This document shows, one piece after another, positions 17,678 through 25,074 of a stretch of 28,438 bases of DNA; within the stretch, counting starts at the first letter, position 1; every line of letters starts with the position of its first letter. The notes under the pieces were generated by a model. The model was given only the letters and a program-made list of their open reading frames with translations, had not been told where the DNA came from and did no database searches. The stretch is taken from positions 1-28,438 of the forward strand of contig CAZXXS010000023.1 of NCBI GenBank assembly GCA_964644845.1, given 5' to 3'. This DNA comes from Geothermovivens sp964644845 (lineage in GTDB: Bacteria; Zhuqueibacterota; Zhuqueibacteria; Oleimicrobiales; Geothermoviventaceae). Position numbers and translations under genes: made by a program.

Positions 17678-19321
17678 ATGGGGAAAGAAAGGGGACAGAT
17701 GGCGAGGACAAAAAGCGAGAGGACGCAAAGCGCGCAGCGACGTTTCCCCTGGCTGGTTGTGGTGGGGTTGATTTTGTGGGCAACCGTTGGCGCCCAGGCG
17801 GGCTCCCGTTGGTTGGGTGTTTCCGGGTCGCTCGGCACCTACGGCGAAGTGTACCACATGCAGGGTCGGGAAGGCAGGCGCGACCCGGCAACAGGCCGCT
17901 TGTTTTTCCGACCGACAGTGACTGCTCTGGGGATGACCTTTCCATTCGAGGTAGTGGTCTCAACAGAGGAGACGCAGTTTCGGCAGTCTTACAACCGTTT
18001 GGGCATCGATCCTCACTGGCGCTGGATCACTCTGCACCTGGGCGATTTCTACCCACGCTTGAACTACTTTGTCAGCGGCGTGCGCGTTCGGGGCGCGGGT
18101 GTTGACCTGCGTCCCGGCATCTTTCGTCTGTCCGTTTTCAAGGGCCAGAGTCGCCGCTCTGTGCCCGGGGAGGCGTTCCGTCGAAACATGTGGGCAGCGC
18201 AAGTTGGGATTGGCCGGGAGAACGGTAACCTGCTCGAGGTGGGTGTCCTAAAAGCTGAAGATGACACGACAAGCTCCGTCTCGAGCGCTGTGACACCGCA
18301 GGAAAACCTGCTTTTCGTAGGGCGGCTGGGGATCAGCCTTTTTCGACGCCGCTTGACCTTGCTCGTAGAGGGTGCTGGAAGCCTCCACACGCGCGACTTG
18401 CGGTCGCCGAGTGCCGACTCCTTGATCCGGGAACAGCTACCCCAAGGAATGAACAAGGCGTACGATCTTTTGACCCGCTACTTCACCCCGCGTGTGAGCT
18501 CGCGTGCGGATTACGCCTACCGCGTGATGTTCGGCTTCCGTAGTCGCCGGGCCAGCCTGCGGGCTCAGTACAACCGCCTTGGCCCAGGCTTCGTCTCCCT
18601 GGCGATGCCGTACGCAGTAAACGACCGGGTGAATTTGAATCTGAGCGGCACAGTGCACATCATTCGGGGTAGGCTTAGCCTTCGCAGCCGGTTTACGCGC
18701 TACCGAGACAACCTGCAAAAGGAGAAAACCACCACAAACGGCCGGCAATTTTGGACCACAACCCTGCAGGCGAAGCCCTGGCGGTCCACGTCAGTTAATC
18801 TGAGCGTGGGATTGGGCACCCAGATTCGAGAAGATTCGATGCGGGTTGTCTTCCAGGGGCAACGCTACAACGGGGGCTTGACGCAACGTCTCCAACTTTT
18901 TGGACGACGACACACCGTCAGACTTTCCCACACGGAGCAACGGTCGGAACGGTGGCAGGGCGAGTACGATGTTTCGAACACAACGGTGCGCTGGGACGTA
19001 GAGTGGTGGCGTGACTTTGTGGCGGGAATTTCGGTAGGTACAGCCAACAACGAATTCCGCGGTCAGAAAGTGCAGGTGGGAATCTTCGGATTCTCGGCTC
19101 GACACCGGTTACCCCGAAAGCGAATCACAAATCACCTGAACGTGGGCGTTCGGCGCGGCAAAGGGTACACCTCGGTTGTCTCACGAGTGGGTGTGCGTTG
19201 GTCCCTCACGCGGGCCGACGCGCTTTCGTTGATGTTCCGACGCACGGACTACTTACGCGGTACGGCCACGTACCACGAGATGCTGGGCAGTGTCACTCTG
19301 GACCACCGCTTCAGCCTGTAA
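17678..19321 (+). CDS. Putative outer-membrane beta-barrel protein (547 aa)
   Basis: The frame follows the TPR gene by 18 bases. The start at 17678 has GAGGTGA 13 bases upstream; an alternative ATG at 17699, with AAAGGGG close by, would give a more standard signal peptide (MARTKSERTQ..., hydrophobic WLVVVGLILWATVGAQA). The mature protein is dominated by short alternating amphipathic strands rich in Arg, Thr, Ser and aromatics, and ends DHRFSL, consistent with a transmembrane barrel. Near residues 121-143 there is an LGDFYPRLNYFVSGVRVRG segment, a motif style I associate with FCB outer-membrane proteins but cannot name. No N-terminal plug or POTRA domain is visible. It is the last gene of the FN3-TPR-barrel operon and could form its outer-membrane channel or anchor. 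The specific family is unrecognised. Confidence 0.8.
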   Translation: MGKERGQMARTKSERTQSAQRRFPWLVVVGLILWATVGAQAGSRWLGVSGSLGTYGEVYHMQGREGRRDPATGRLFFRPTVTALGMTFPFEVVVSTEETQFRQSYNRLGIDPHWRWITLHLGDFYPRLNYFVSGVRVRGAGVDLRPGIFRLSVFKGQSRRSVPGEAFRRNMWAAQVGIGRENGNLLEVGVLKAEDDTTSSVSSAVTPQENLLFVGRLGISLFRRRLTLLVEGAGSLHTRDLRSPSADSLIREQLPQGMNKAYDLLTRYFTPRVSSRADYAYRVMFGFRSRRASLRAQYNRLGPGFVSLAMPYAVNDRVNLNLSGTVHIIRGRLSLRSRFTRYRDNLQKEKTTTNGRQFWTTTLQAKPWRSTSVNLSVGLGTQIREDSMRVVFQGQRYNGGLTQRLQLFGRRHTVRLSHTEQRSERWQGEYDVSNTTVRWDVEWWRDFVAGISVGTANNEFRGQKVQVGIFGFSARHRLPRKRITNHLNVGVRRGKGYTSVVSRVGVRWSLTRADALSLMFRRTDYLRGTATYHEMLGSVTLDHRFSL

Positions 19322-19628
19322 GGTGCCCCGAGAGCACGATCTCAACGTGCCTTGACGGCGTGGTTTGGGGAGGGAGTGAGGAGAGCAGCCTTGCGGTGCT
19401 TTACTGAGGTGTTCCACCGGTCTGCGTCACGGCAGCCTGGGGCATCTTCGTTGGCACCGGGTTTTCGTTGCCGCACGGAGAAGCGTCCAGTGCGCCACGG
19501 TGCCCTGCCTGTTCAGCAGAAAACGCCCTTCCCTTTTGGACGCGCTGGCTGCACAAACCAGGGCCTTCTCTCCGCATCGATCGGTGGGGCTCGCGAGGGT
19601 TCCCCGCCGTGCCAACCCAGTGTGTGAC
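19322..19628. other. Convergent intergenic region
   Basis: The operon and the M1 peptidase gene converge here. I find no gene. A 7-bp inverted repeat, GCGTCCA (19483-19489) and TGGACGC (19537-19543), encloses about 47 bases and might help termination, but neither strand shows a hairpin with a T-tract. Confidence 0.35.
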
Positions 19629-21704
19629 TTACCTGCCGTAGTCCAGAATGACTCTTGGCAAAGTCAAGGTGTCTCCCACCAGTTGTCCAAATTCCAGGCG
19701 GTACTGGAGACGTCGGACAGTTTGCAGCGAATCGGGAATCGCACCACTGTCCAGCAGGGGGACCCAGGCCGTTCGTTTACGTTTGAGGAAGTTGTAGCGG
19801 CGCACAAGCAGACGCACGTGTCGGTAGCGTGGCTCGTGCGAGGTGTCCACGCGCAAGCGAAGCCAGCGCGCTCCACGGAAGAGCGAGCGCGGTGGGGACT
19901 CCCACGCTGCCGAATCGCTGCCGACAAAAACGCGGCGGTCTGCCGTGAACATCAGGCTGTCTACAAACGTCCCTTTGATGAAGTCCAGGTCCGTGAAATA
20001 GGTGAGTTTGCCGGTCTTTGGTCCATCCAGGATCCAACGCAGACCCGTTGGCTCTGCGCTGAGAACCTTTGCGTCAAAGCGAAGTTGGAAAGTTTGTTTG
20101 CCCGGGTTGACCCACAAGCGCCGTTTCGCGTCGCCTTTCTGTGTGTGGACAAGCAGATCCAGTGGCATCCGAAAGCGCGTGCGACTGTAAGACGTGTCGA
20201 GCACGGTGACGATCAACCTGGATCCCTCTGCACGTGTCGTCACGCTGAAGCGCGGGTGTCCAGGCCGGTAGACCCACTGGAGAAAAAACCAGGAGAGGTC
20301 ATCCCCGTAGAAGCGTTCGCAAGTGCGCTGAAAATCGGATGTGGAGGCGTTGTGGTAGCGGTAGCGAGGATTGGTGTTGAAATCGCGCAAGGCCCGAAAA
20401 AACAGACTGTCACCCATCACGTAGCGCAGCATGTGTAAGACCCAAGCCCCTTTCCAGTAGATGTTCAGGTGGTAGGCCTCGCGTGCGGTTCTGTGGCGAG
20501 GCCGGTACACAGTCTCGGTGGAGTCGATCCGAAACGAAAGTTCAGCCATGTACTGGTGCAGGATTTCGGGTCCGTAAAGGTGCTCTACCCAGAGCGCCTC
20601 CGTGTAGGTGGCAAAAGCTTCGTGGAGCCAGAATTCGCCCCAATCGGCCGCGGTCACTGCATTTCCCCACCACTCGTGGGCCAGCTCGTGCACGGCCATG
20701 TAGTTGAAGTAGTTTTCGTACCAGGCGAGTGGATTCGAGTCGCCTGGCTTCAGCGTGTGTGGGAAGATCGGGCCAACCGCCACAGCTGTCGAGTGCTCCA
20801 TCCCCGGGTACGGGGACTGCACGAGTGCCAGTTTCTCGCTCCAAAAGGGGAAAGGGCCGTAGAGTCTTTCGTAGAGCGCCACTTCTCGCGGGATGCGGGA
20901 AAAGAATTCGCGTTTGGCACGCTCTTCGTTGCTACGCAAAACGTAGTAGTGCATCAGGTGGGCTACAGAATCGCCCGGCGACTGGAACGGCTGCGTGACG
21001 TCAACGTACGGGCCCACGTAAAAGGCGACCAGGTACGTGGAAATTGGGCGGGAGTACACCCAGCGGTAGGTTTCCCAACCCTGACCAGCGGAGCTTACAC
21101 CCACAAATCGGCCGTTGCTCACGACGAAAAGAGAATCCGGTGCCGTGACCAGCAGACGCACGGAATCGGCTTTGTCCTCGGGGTGGAAAAAAGAAGCTTT
21201 GCAGGGCCACCACGAGTGGGCGCCGATGAGCTGACAGGAAATAGAAACCCACGGTGCACCGTCGGGTGTTTGCGTCAAACCGATGCCCTGGGTTGCCAGG
21301 CCAAGCTGCTCGGTGATTGTCCGCTGGAACGTTACGGCGAGGCTCAGCGTGTCGCCGAGCCTCCGGGATTGCGGCAAGGCAATCGCCAGGCGCTCTCCGC
21401 GGTGGACGTAGGTCAATTCCGCGCCAGATGGCACCAGTGTGATGCGCTGAATGTGCACGGAGTCACCGGCGTCCAGCACGAACGAGTCAACTTGCGCCTG
21501 GAGCAGCTTCGCTGTCACGGTGCAGGTACCCGTCAAGCGCCGTTTCCCGGGGTCGACCCGTAAGTCGAGCGCGTAATGTAAGACGTCGTAAGCCGTGCGG
21601 GGATCGTGCAGGAGAGGTCGTCTCGGTGAACCTGCCAGCTGTGAGCCTACGAGCAACAAGGCTCCCACGATGCCCGCGATTTTGGTCCAGACAGACGGCT
21701 GCAT
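19629..21704 (-). CDS. Exported M1-family (gluzincin) metallopeptidase (691 aa)
   Basis: This is a zinc aminopeptidase of family M1. The thermolysin-type motif HELAH (residues 339-343) is followed after 18 residues by Glu362, giving the HExxH-x18-E zinc site. The exopeptidase motif appears as GMEHS (301-305) instead of GxMEN. Tyr416 in YWKGA is the likely transition-state tyrosine. A hydrophobic N-terminus (TKIAGIVGALLLVGSQLAG) is a signal peptide, so the enzyme acts in the periplasm or outside the cell. After the catalytic domain (to about 480) come a beta-sandwich and a C-terminal beta extension of roughly 100 residues; the large helical domain of PepN/ERAP types is absent. GAAGGAG lies upstream of the ATG. 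The protein probably trims peptides for nutrition or envelope turnover. Confidence 0.93.
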   Translation of the reverse strand: MQPSVWTKIAGIVGALLLVGSQLAGSPRRPLLHDPRTAYDVLHYALDLRVDPGKRRLTGTCTVTAKLLQAQVDSFVLDAGDSVHIQRITLVPSGAELTYVHRGERLAIALPQSRRLGDTLSLAVTFQRTITEQLGLATQGIGLTQTPDGAPWVSISCQLIGAHSWWPCKASFFHPEDKADSVRLLVTAPDSLFVVSNGRFVGVSSAGQGWETYRWVYSRPISTYLVAFYVGPYVDVTQPFQSPGDSVAHLMHYYVLRSNEERAKREFFSRIPREVALYERLYGPFPFWSEKLALVQSPYPGMEHSTAVAVGPIFPHTLKPGDSNPLAWYENYFNYMAVHELAHEWWGNAVTAADWGEFWLHEAFATYTEALWVEHLYGPEILHQYMAELSFRIDSTETVYRPRHRTAREAYHLNIYWKGAWVLHMLRYVMGDSLFFRALRDFNTNPRYRYHNASTSDFQRTCERFYGDDLSWFFLQWVYRPGHPRFSVTTRAEGSRLIVTVLDTSYSRTRFRMPLDLLVHTQKGDAKRRLWVNPGKQTFQLRFDAKVLSAEPTGLRWILDGPKTGKLTYFTDLDFIKGTFVDSLMFTADRRVFVGSDSAAWESPPRSLFRGARWLRLRVDTSHEPRYRHVRLLVRRYNFLKRKRTAWVPLLDSGAIPDSLQTVRRLQYRLEFGQLVGDTLTLPRVILDYGR

Positions 21705-21719
21705 GACTTCACTCCTTCA

Positions 21720-22134
21720 AGTGCGGCTTCGAGCGGTTGTCTCACGACCTCGCAGATTTGAGGAACGGACAAGGTTCAGGTGACACGGCAGGCCAGGGTT
21801 TACCAAAGGTCGCTGAAAAACACGCGGCGCGCGGACAAGGCAAAAGACGGAAGCGCCGTCCTTTCTACGGAAAACGTGGCGTTGGGTTTCATTGCGCAAC
21901 GCGTCGATTCGCCCGCTCACGCGTACAAATGGCAATCTCCGCCGGTGCGGTCGGTTAGGGATTACGGCACTGGAGACTCTTTCCGTGGCGAGTTTGCCCG
22001 GGACGACTGCAATCCAGACTGCAGCGGGTGTGGCTGACACACGGCTACCAGCGCAGCGTGAAGGAACACACTTCGTGAGCCCGGCGAGCCCTGCACCCTC
22101 TCGGCAGAATCAAGGGTTAGCTTGTGTCGGTAGC
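21720..22134. other. Gene-free gap between M1 gene and tRNA terminator
   Basis: I see no credible coding frame here and no promoter pair pointing to the M1 gene. It is presumably the untranslated leader and promoter region of the M1 peptidase gene, since the tRNA upstream of it ends in a strong terminator. Confidence 0.35.
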
Positions 22135-22168
22135 AAAAAGAAAAAGCCAGGCCTTTTCGACCTGGCTT
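22135..22168 (-). terminator. Rho-independent terminator of tRNA-Leu
   Basis: Read on the minus strand, AAGCCAGG pairs perfectly with CCTGGCTT across a nine-base loop and is followed by TTTCTTTTT. The hairpin starts only a few bases after the tRNA 3' end. It is the cleanest intrinsic terminator in the window and shows that the tRNA is transcribed alone. Confidence 0.9.
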
Positions 22169-22172
22169 GCAG

Positions 22173-22257
22173 TGCCGAGGGGGGGAGTCGAACCCCCACG
22201 GGCTCAAGGCCCACTGCGCCCTGAACGCAGCGCGTCTACCAGTTCCACCACCTCGGC
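22173..22257 (-). tRNA. tRNA-Leu, anticodon CAG
   Basis: The 85-nt gene folds as a class II tRNA. The acceptor is GCCGAGG with CCTCGGC and discriminator A. The anticodon stem CTGCG/CGCAG encloses loop TTCAGGG, giving anticodon CAG, which reads CUG leucine codons. The D-arm contains the usual GGTAGACGC. There is a long variable arm with stem GGGC/GCCC, and the T-arm is GGGGG-TTCGACT-CCCCC. No CCA is encoded; the bases after the discriminator are CTG. The long variable arm and A73 fit leucine identity. It has its own promoter and terminator. Confidence 0.96.
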
Positions 22258-22260
22258 GAA

Positions 22261-22292
22261 TTGACGGCGTGAATTTACGCCAGCGCCGTCAA
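22261..22292. repeat. 9-bp perfect inverted repeat over the tRNA promoter
   Basis: TTGACGGCG (22261-22269) and CGCCGTCAA (22284-22292) are exact reverse complements around 14 bases that contain the -10 box of the tRNA promoter. A smaller dyad, GGCGT/ACGCC (22266-22270 and 22277-22281), is nested inside. The arrangement resembles an operator, but chance has not been ruled out. Confidence 0.55.
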
Positions 22293-22300
22293 AAAATCAA
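22272..22300 (-). promoter_or_regulatory. Promoter of tRNA-Leu
   Basis: On the minus strand, TTGATT (-35, 22295-22300) is separated by 17 bases from TAAATT (-10, 22272-22277). Transcription would start a few bases before the tRNA 5' end. The following bases make the box TAAATTCA, comparable with the Bacteroidota TAnnTTTG element. Confidence 0.7.
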
Positions 22301-22660
22301 GCCAAAAATGGGACTTTCCACCCCAAGCTACGCCCTGGCAACCGTGGATGTTCCCGCCGACGCAACCGGGGCACTTTTGGTTTCATGCCGCTTGGCACAG
22401 GGGCAATCAAACGGTGTACGGCAACCTCAAGCTCTCCAGCAGACGTTCAGCTGCGACTCGAAGGGCTTGCCGCAGTGCCTGCAGCCACTCCGCCGTTGCG
22501 TCTGGTCGGCGTCCTGTCGCGCCGTTCCCCGAAGGACTCACCAGCGCTCTGCGCGCCACGGCCCTCGCGCCGGGCCCTTTGGCAACACGCAGTTACTCAG
22601 CCCTGCGTTGGCGGTAGCCTCCTCGGGAAGTGACAGGCGACGAGGCGCCTGCCCGGCAGA
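22301..22660. other. Gap between lipoprotein gene end and tRNA promoter
   Basis: I find no gene. Just after the lipoprotein stop codon there is a 6-bp perfect hairpin, CAGGCG/CGCCTG with a six-base loop (22634-22651). It has no T-tract, so it may be a weak or factor-assisted terminator. Confidence 0.35.
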
Positions 22661-23578
22661 TCACGGCTTCGGCTGTTTGACATTTGCTGAGGTTGTGTCT
22701 GCAGGCTGGAATGCCACTTCGATTCCAGCTGCTTTAAGTGTCTCCGCCAGCTGGTCTGTGCTCGTTGCCCCGACCTTGCGAGACAGTTCCTTGCCGTCTT
22801 TGTCCAGGACAATGAGCGTGGGGACCTGCATGATTTCGTAACGTCGCCCCAGGTAGGGCATCTGCTTGAGATCGACGAGCACCGGCTTGACCTGATCCTC
22901 CTTGCCGCCCAAGACGGTTTGAAGGTCAGACCACGCCTGCATCGAGGGAGGGAAATCGCTCACTGCAAACAGGGCCGCCACCGGTTTGTCGCCTTTGAGC
23001 GCATCGCGAATGGGGTTTTCAAGTGCAGCGTTCCACTTGTCGATGATCTTCTGGTTCTTCCAGATCACAGCGTGGGCCTTCAACGTGTCGACGTAGGCCG
23101 CTGCTAAGACCTGTTGTTTTTGGCGTTTGAGGTAGGCCTGGATCACCGGGGCCATCTCGCCAAAACTACGACCGCCCATCTCGGCATTGCGCTTGTTGTA
23201 GAAATCGCGCGCCTCTGCCAGGCTTACCTTCACGGTGTCGGTGGCGTTCTTCACCACCTGATTGATTCGCTGGAACCAGGCCGGGTTCATTGTGTGTGCG
23301 GTGTCGCTCTGAGCTGCCGCGGCAGTGGAGTCCAGGGGGCCGAACTGGCGTTCCGCTTCCTGCCGCAGAACCTCGCGAACGATGAGCTCGTCGAGGAAGG
23401 CCTCTTTGTCTTGGAGGAATTGCTGTTTGTACTTGTCGGGAACCTGCGCGAGTTCGGCATTGAACTGGGCGAGCGTGATTTCTTTGTCGCCAACTTTGGC
23501 GAGCACGGTCTTTTCGGGACTCTTGCTGCACCCGGCAGCAAGAGCAACGGCGAGGGCCAGCAGGACGAATTTTCGCAT
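22661..23578 (-). CDS. Lipoprotein: PpiC/SurA-type N-domain fused to Cys-less thioredoxin-like domain (305 aa)
   Basis: The ATG at 23578 gives MRKFVLLALAVALAAGC, a lipoprotein signal with Cys17 as the lipidated residue; AGGGA precedes it, and a promoter lies about 130 bases upstream. The frame extends 59 codons further but that part looks non-coding. Residues 22-160 resemble the N-terminal chaperone helices of SurA/PpiC-type proteins (VLAKVGDKEITLAQFNAEL, FLDELIVREVLRQEAE), but no parvulin isomerase domain follows. Residues about 183-290 look like a thioredoxin fold, with QVPTLIVLDKDGKEL carrying the usual cis-proline (Pro253). The active-site position reads FPPSM instead of CxxC, and the protein has no cysteine other than Cys17, so disulfide chemistry is excluded. 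It is probably a membrane-anchored envelope chaperone; that role is inferred. Confidence 0.85.
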   Translation of the reverse strand: MRKFVLLALAVALAAGCSKSPEKTVLAKVGDKEITLAQFNAELAQVPDKYKQQFLQDKEAFLDELIVREVLRQEAERQFGPLDSTAAAAQSDTAHTMNPAWFQRINQVVKNATDTVKVSLAEARDFYNKRNAEMGGRSFGEMAPVIQAYLKRQKQQVLAAAYVDTLKAHAVIWKNQKIIDKWNAALENPIRDALKGDKPVAALFAVSDFPPSMQAWSDLQTVLGGKEDQVKPVLVDLKQMPYLGRRYEIMQVPTLIVLDKDGKELSRKVGATSTDQLAETLKAAGIEVAFQPADTTSANVKQPKP

Positions 23579-23711
23579 TTTTGTTTCCCTGCTTACTTTC
23601 TTCACTGCCTGGGAATTACCGGAAGGGCAATTCGGGGGTTGACCGGGTGTCGAGTGGCTTGCAATCAGGATGAACAGGGGAGACCTGTGAGGTGACAAGC
23701 CTGACATCGCG

Positions 23712-23740
23712 AATATACGAAATGAATTCAGTAGACTCAA
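23712..23740 (-). promoter_or_regulatory. Promoter of the chaperone-thioredoxin lipoprotein gene
   Basis: On the minus strand, TTGAGT (-35, 23735-23740) is followed after exactly 17 bases by TATATT (-10, 23712-23717), five of six matches to TATAAT; with the next bases the box is TATATTCG. It points at the lipoprotein ATG, leaving a leader of about 125 bases. Confidence 0.75.
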
Positions 23741-24261
23741 GTATTTCCTGCACAAGAAATTCCCTGAGCTTTACGGTTGACGTCTGGGTTGGTAATCAAC
23801 CTTCGCTTGTAGGCCTTTTTGCAAATCGAGGAACTAACCAGAACTGGGCGTCGCTCGTCTCGCGGTGAGTTGCAGACCTCTACCAGTCCGGCTTTGTACA
23901 ACGGTTCGTTGCTTGCCGGTCGAGCGTGGCTGATGCTCGGGAAGGCCTTTCAAGGAAAGATCTGTCTTTGCCGGGGTTGGGAGACTGAGCAGTCAGAACT
24001 GGGAGCAACGACGGAGTTCGCTGCGATGCAGGGGAGACACCGAACCTTGCGAACCGGCTCCTTGTCTTCTCGTCAACAAGTGTGGTACGGTGAACATCTG
24101 GCATGTGGGGCACGGTTTGGATTCGGTTTGAGAGAACGTGGGCACAAGAAGGGGATCTGGGGATGTGCGGTCTGTTGAAGGCTACACTCACTTTGGGTTG
24201 TGAGGGAGTAATTTCGGGATGCTCGTGAGAGAAATGAGAAAGTCGCGGGGTCATTCCGGAC

Positions 24262-24291
24262 TTGATTTTTCCGAAAAAAGCTCTAATTTTG
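24262..24291 (+). promoter_or_regulatory. Plus-strand promoter inside the gene-free region
   Basis: TTGATT (24262-24267) is followed after 16 bases by TAATTTTG (24284-24291), an exact match to the Bacteroidota TAnnTTTG consensus. The surroundings are the most AT-rich of this gap. The next accepted gene starts about 780 bases downstream, so the promoter serves either a long leader of the TonB receptor or an unrecognised small transcript. Confidence 0.55.
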
Positions 24292-24884
24292 GCGAAAAGT
24301 TTACAAGCGGGTGCAGCCGGAGGGAGGAGGACCACGGATCCCACAGCTTTACCCTGCCCAGGAGGTCTTTCCCGGCGAAGCGCTTCAAGCGCGGGCACCT
24401 GAGTTCGCTACGTCAGACTGCTCTACGAAACAGAAGAAACACCTGGTTGCTGGGCCCGTGATCAAAACTGCGGGCGGCAGGAGGAGATGTCTGCCTTAGC
24501 GGCGGCCACCGGTCAAAAGAGTGGCATTTTGGCGTGGTGGAAAGGAGCTTGGTCCGTCAACCTGCCGTCAAACACAGAGCGGTTCTGTTGGCTCGCGCTG
24601 GGTGGGACTCGTACGTCCGAAGCTTACGATGGGTGCGCCCAGGTGCAGGTGTGGTTCAGAGAGACGGACGTTTCCGCCCACCGGACCGGATGGTGTGGAC
24701 TGCCTGAGGCTTGGGGGGTGGTTGGCTGTGGGGCAGCCATGATCCCTGTGAGCGAACATCCACGTGCGCGTTTGGGGTGCGGGAGATTACTTCAGCCAGG
24801 GCGACAGACTTGCGTGAGTGGATTTAGACAGTTACGGTGCGGGTTGAAGAGTAGTCAGCGTTGCGGGTGAGCTGAGCGGAGGTA

Positions 24885-24960
24885 GTGACCCGTCCGAGGA
24901 TGGGCGCTCACGGCAGCAAGCTTTGCGGCGCCTGCAGAAAAATCCCGGCCTTCGGGCTGG
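24885..24960 (+). promoter_or_regulatory. Structured element (consecutive hairpins) before the TonB receptor
   Basis: Two clear hairpins occur 115-190 bases before the receptor start. In the first, GTGA and CCCGTC (24885-24894) pair with GATGGG and TCAC (24899-24911), with a CGAG loop and a three-base bulge. In the second, CCGGCC and GGCTGG (24945-24960) close a TTCG tetraloop with one G-T pair. A weaker GCAA/TTGC pair lies between. No known riboswitch class is recognised. The second hairpin is followed by TTCTCG, too poor in T for a confident terminator. Confidence 0.35.
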
Positions 24961-25063
24961 TTCTCGATAGATTCGTAGTCATCGGGGGAGCCTTTTGGGT
25001 ACTCTGGCTGCCGGGCACCAGCCAGAAGAACGTGTTTGAATCAGGCAACCGGTAAACCAACGA

Positions 25064-25071
25064 GGGAGGAG
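25064..25071 (+). promoter_or_regulatory. Shine-Dalgarno GGGAGGAG fixing the receptor start
   Basis: GGGAGGAG lies just before the ATG at 25075, with GGGAGG spaced five bases from it. An upstream in-frame TTG at 25036 would add 13 residues that bury this site and lengthen the signal peptide oddly, so 25075 is preferred. Confidence 0.8.
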
Positions 25072-25074
25072 TTC

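Larger units (their letters stand above)
23741..25030. other. Long gene-free region upstream of the TonB receptor
   Basis: About 1.3 kb without a convincing gene. Open frames here are short, Trp/Cys/Arg-rich and unlike the neighbours. The best candidate is an ATG at 24487 with AGGAGG only two bases before it and a 127-codon frame holding eight cysteines; I do not accept it as a gene. The stretch does hold a good plus-strand promoter (24262-24291) and hairpins close to the receptor gene, so a long leader or a small RNA is possible. Confidence 0.45.

Noticed and set aside
20469..21563. 364-codon plus-strand frame opposite the M1 peptidase, with 312 codons at 19500-20438
   Set aside because: The M1 reading has an intact zinc site, signal peptide and ribosome binding site; the antisense products look random.
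23579..23755. 59-codon N-terminal extension of the lipoprotein gene
   Set aside because: It would bury the lipoprotein signal, and the promoter at 23712-23740 lies inside it; the ATG at 23578 has a usable ribosome binding site.
24487..24870. 127-codon plus-strand frame with AGGAGG before the ATG
   Set aside because: The spacing is only two bases, codon use differs from true genes, and the Trp/Cys-rich product (eight cysteines) resembles nothing I know. Kept only as a remark in the gap finding.
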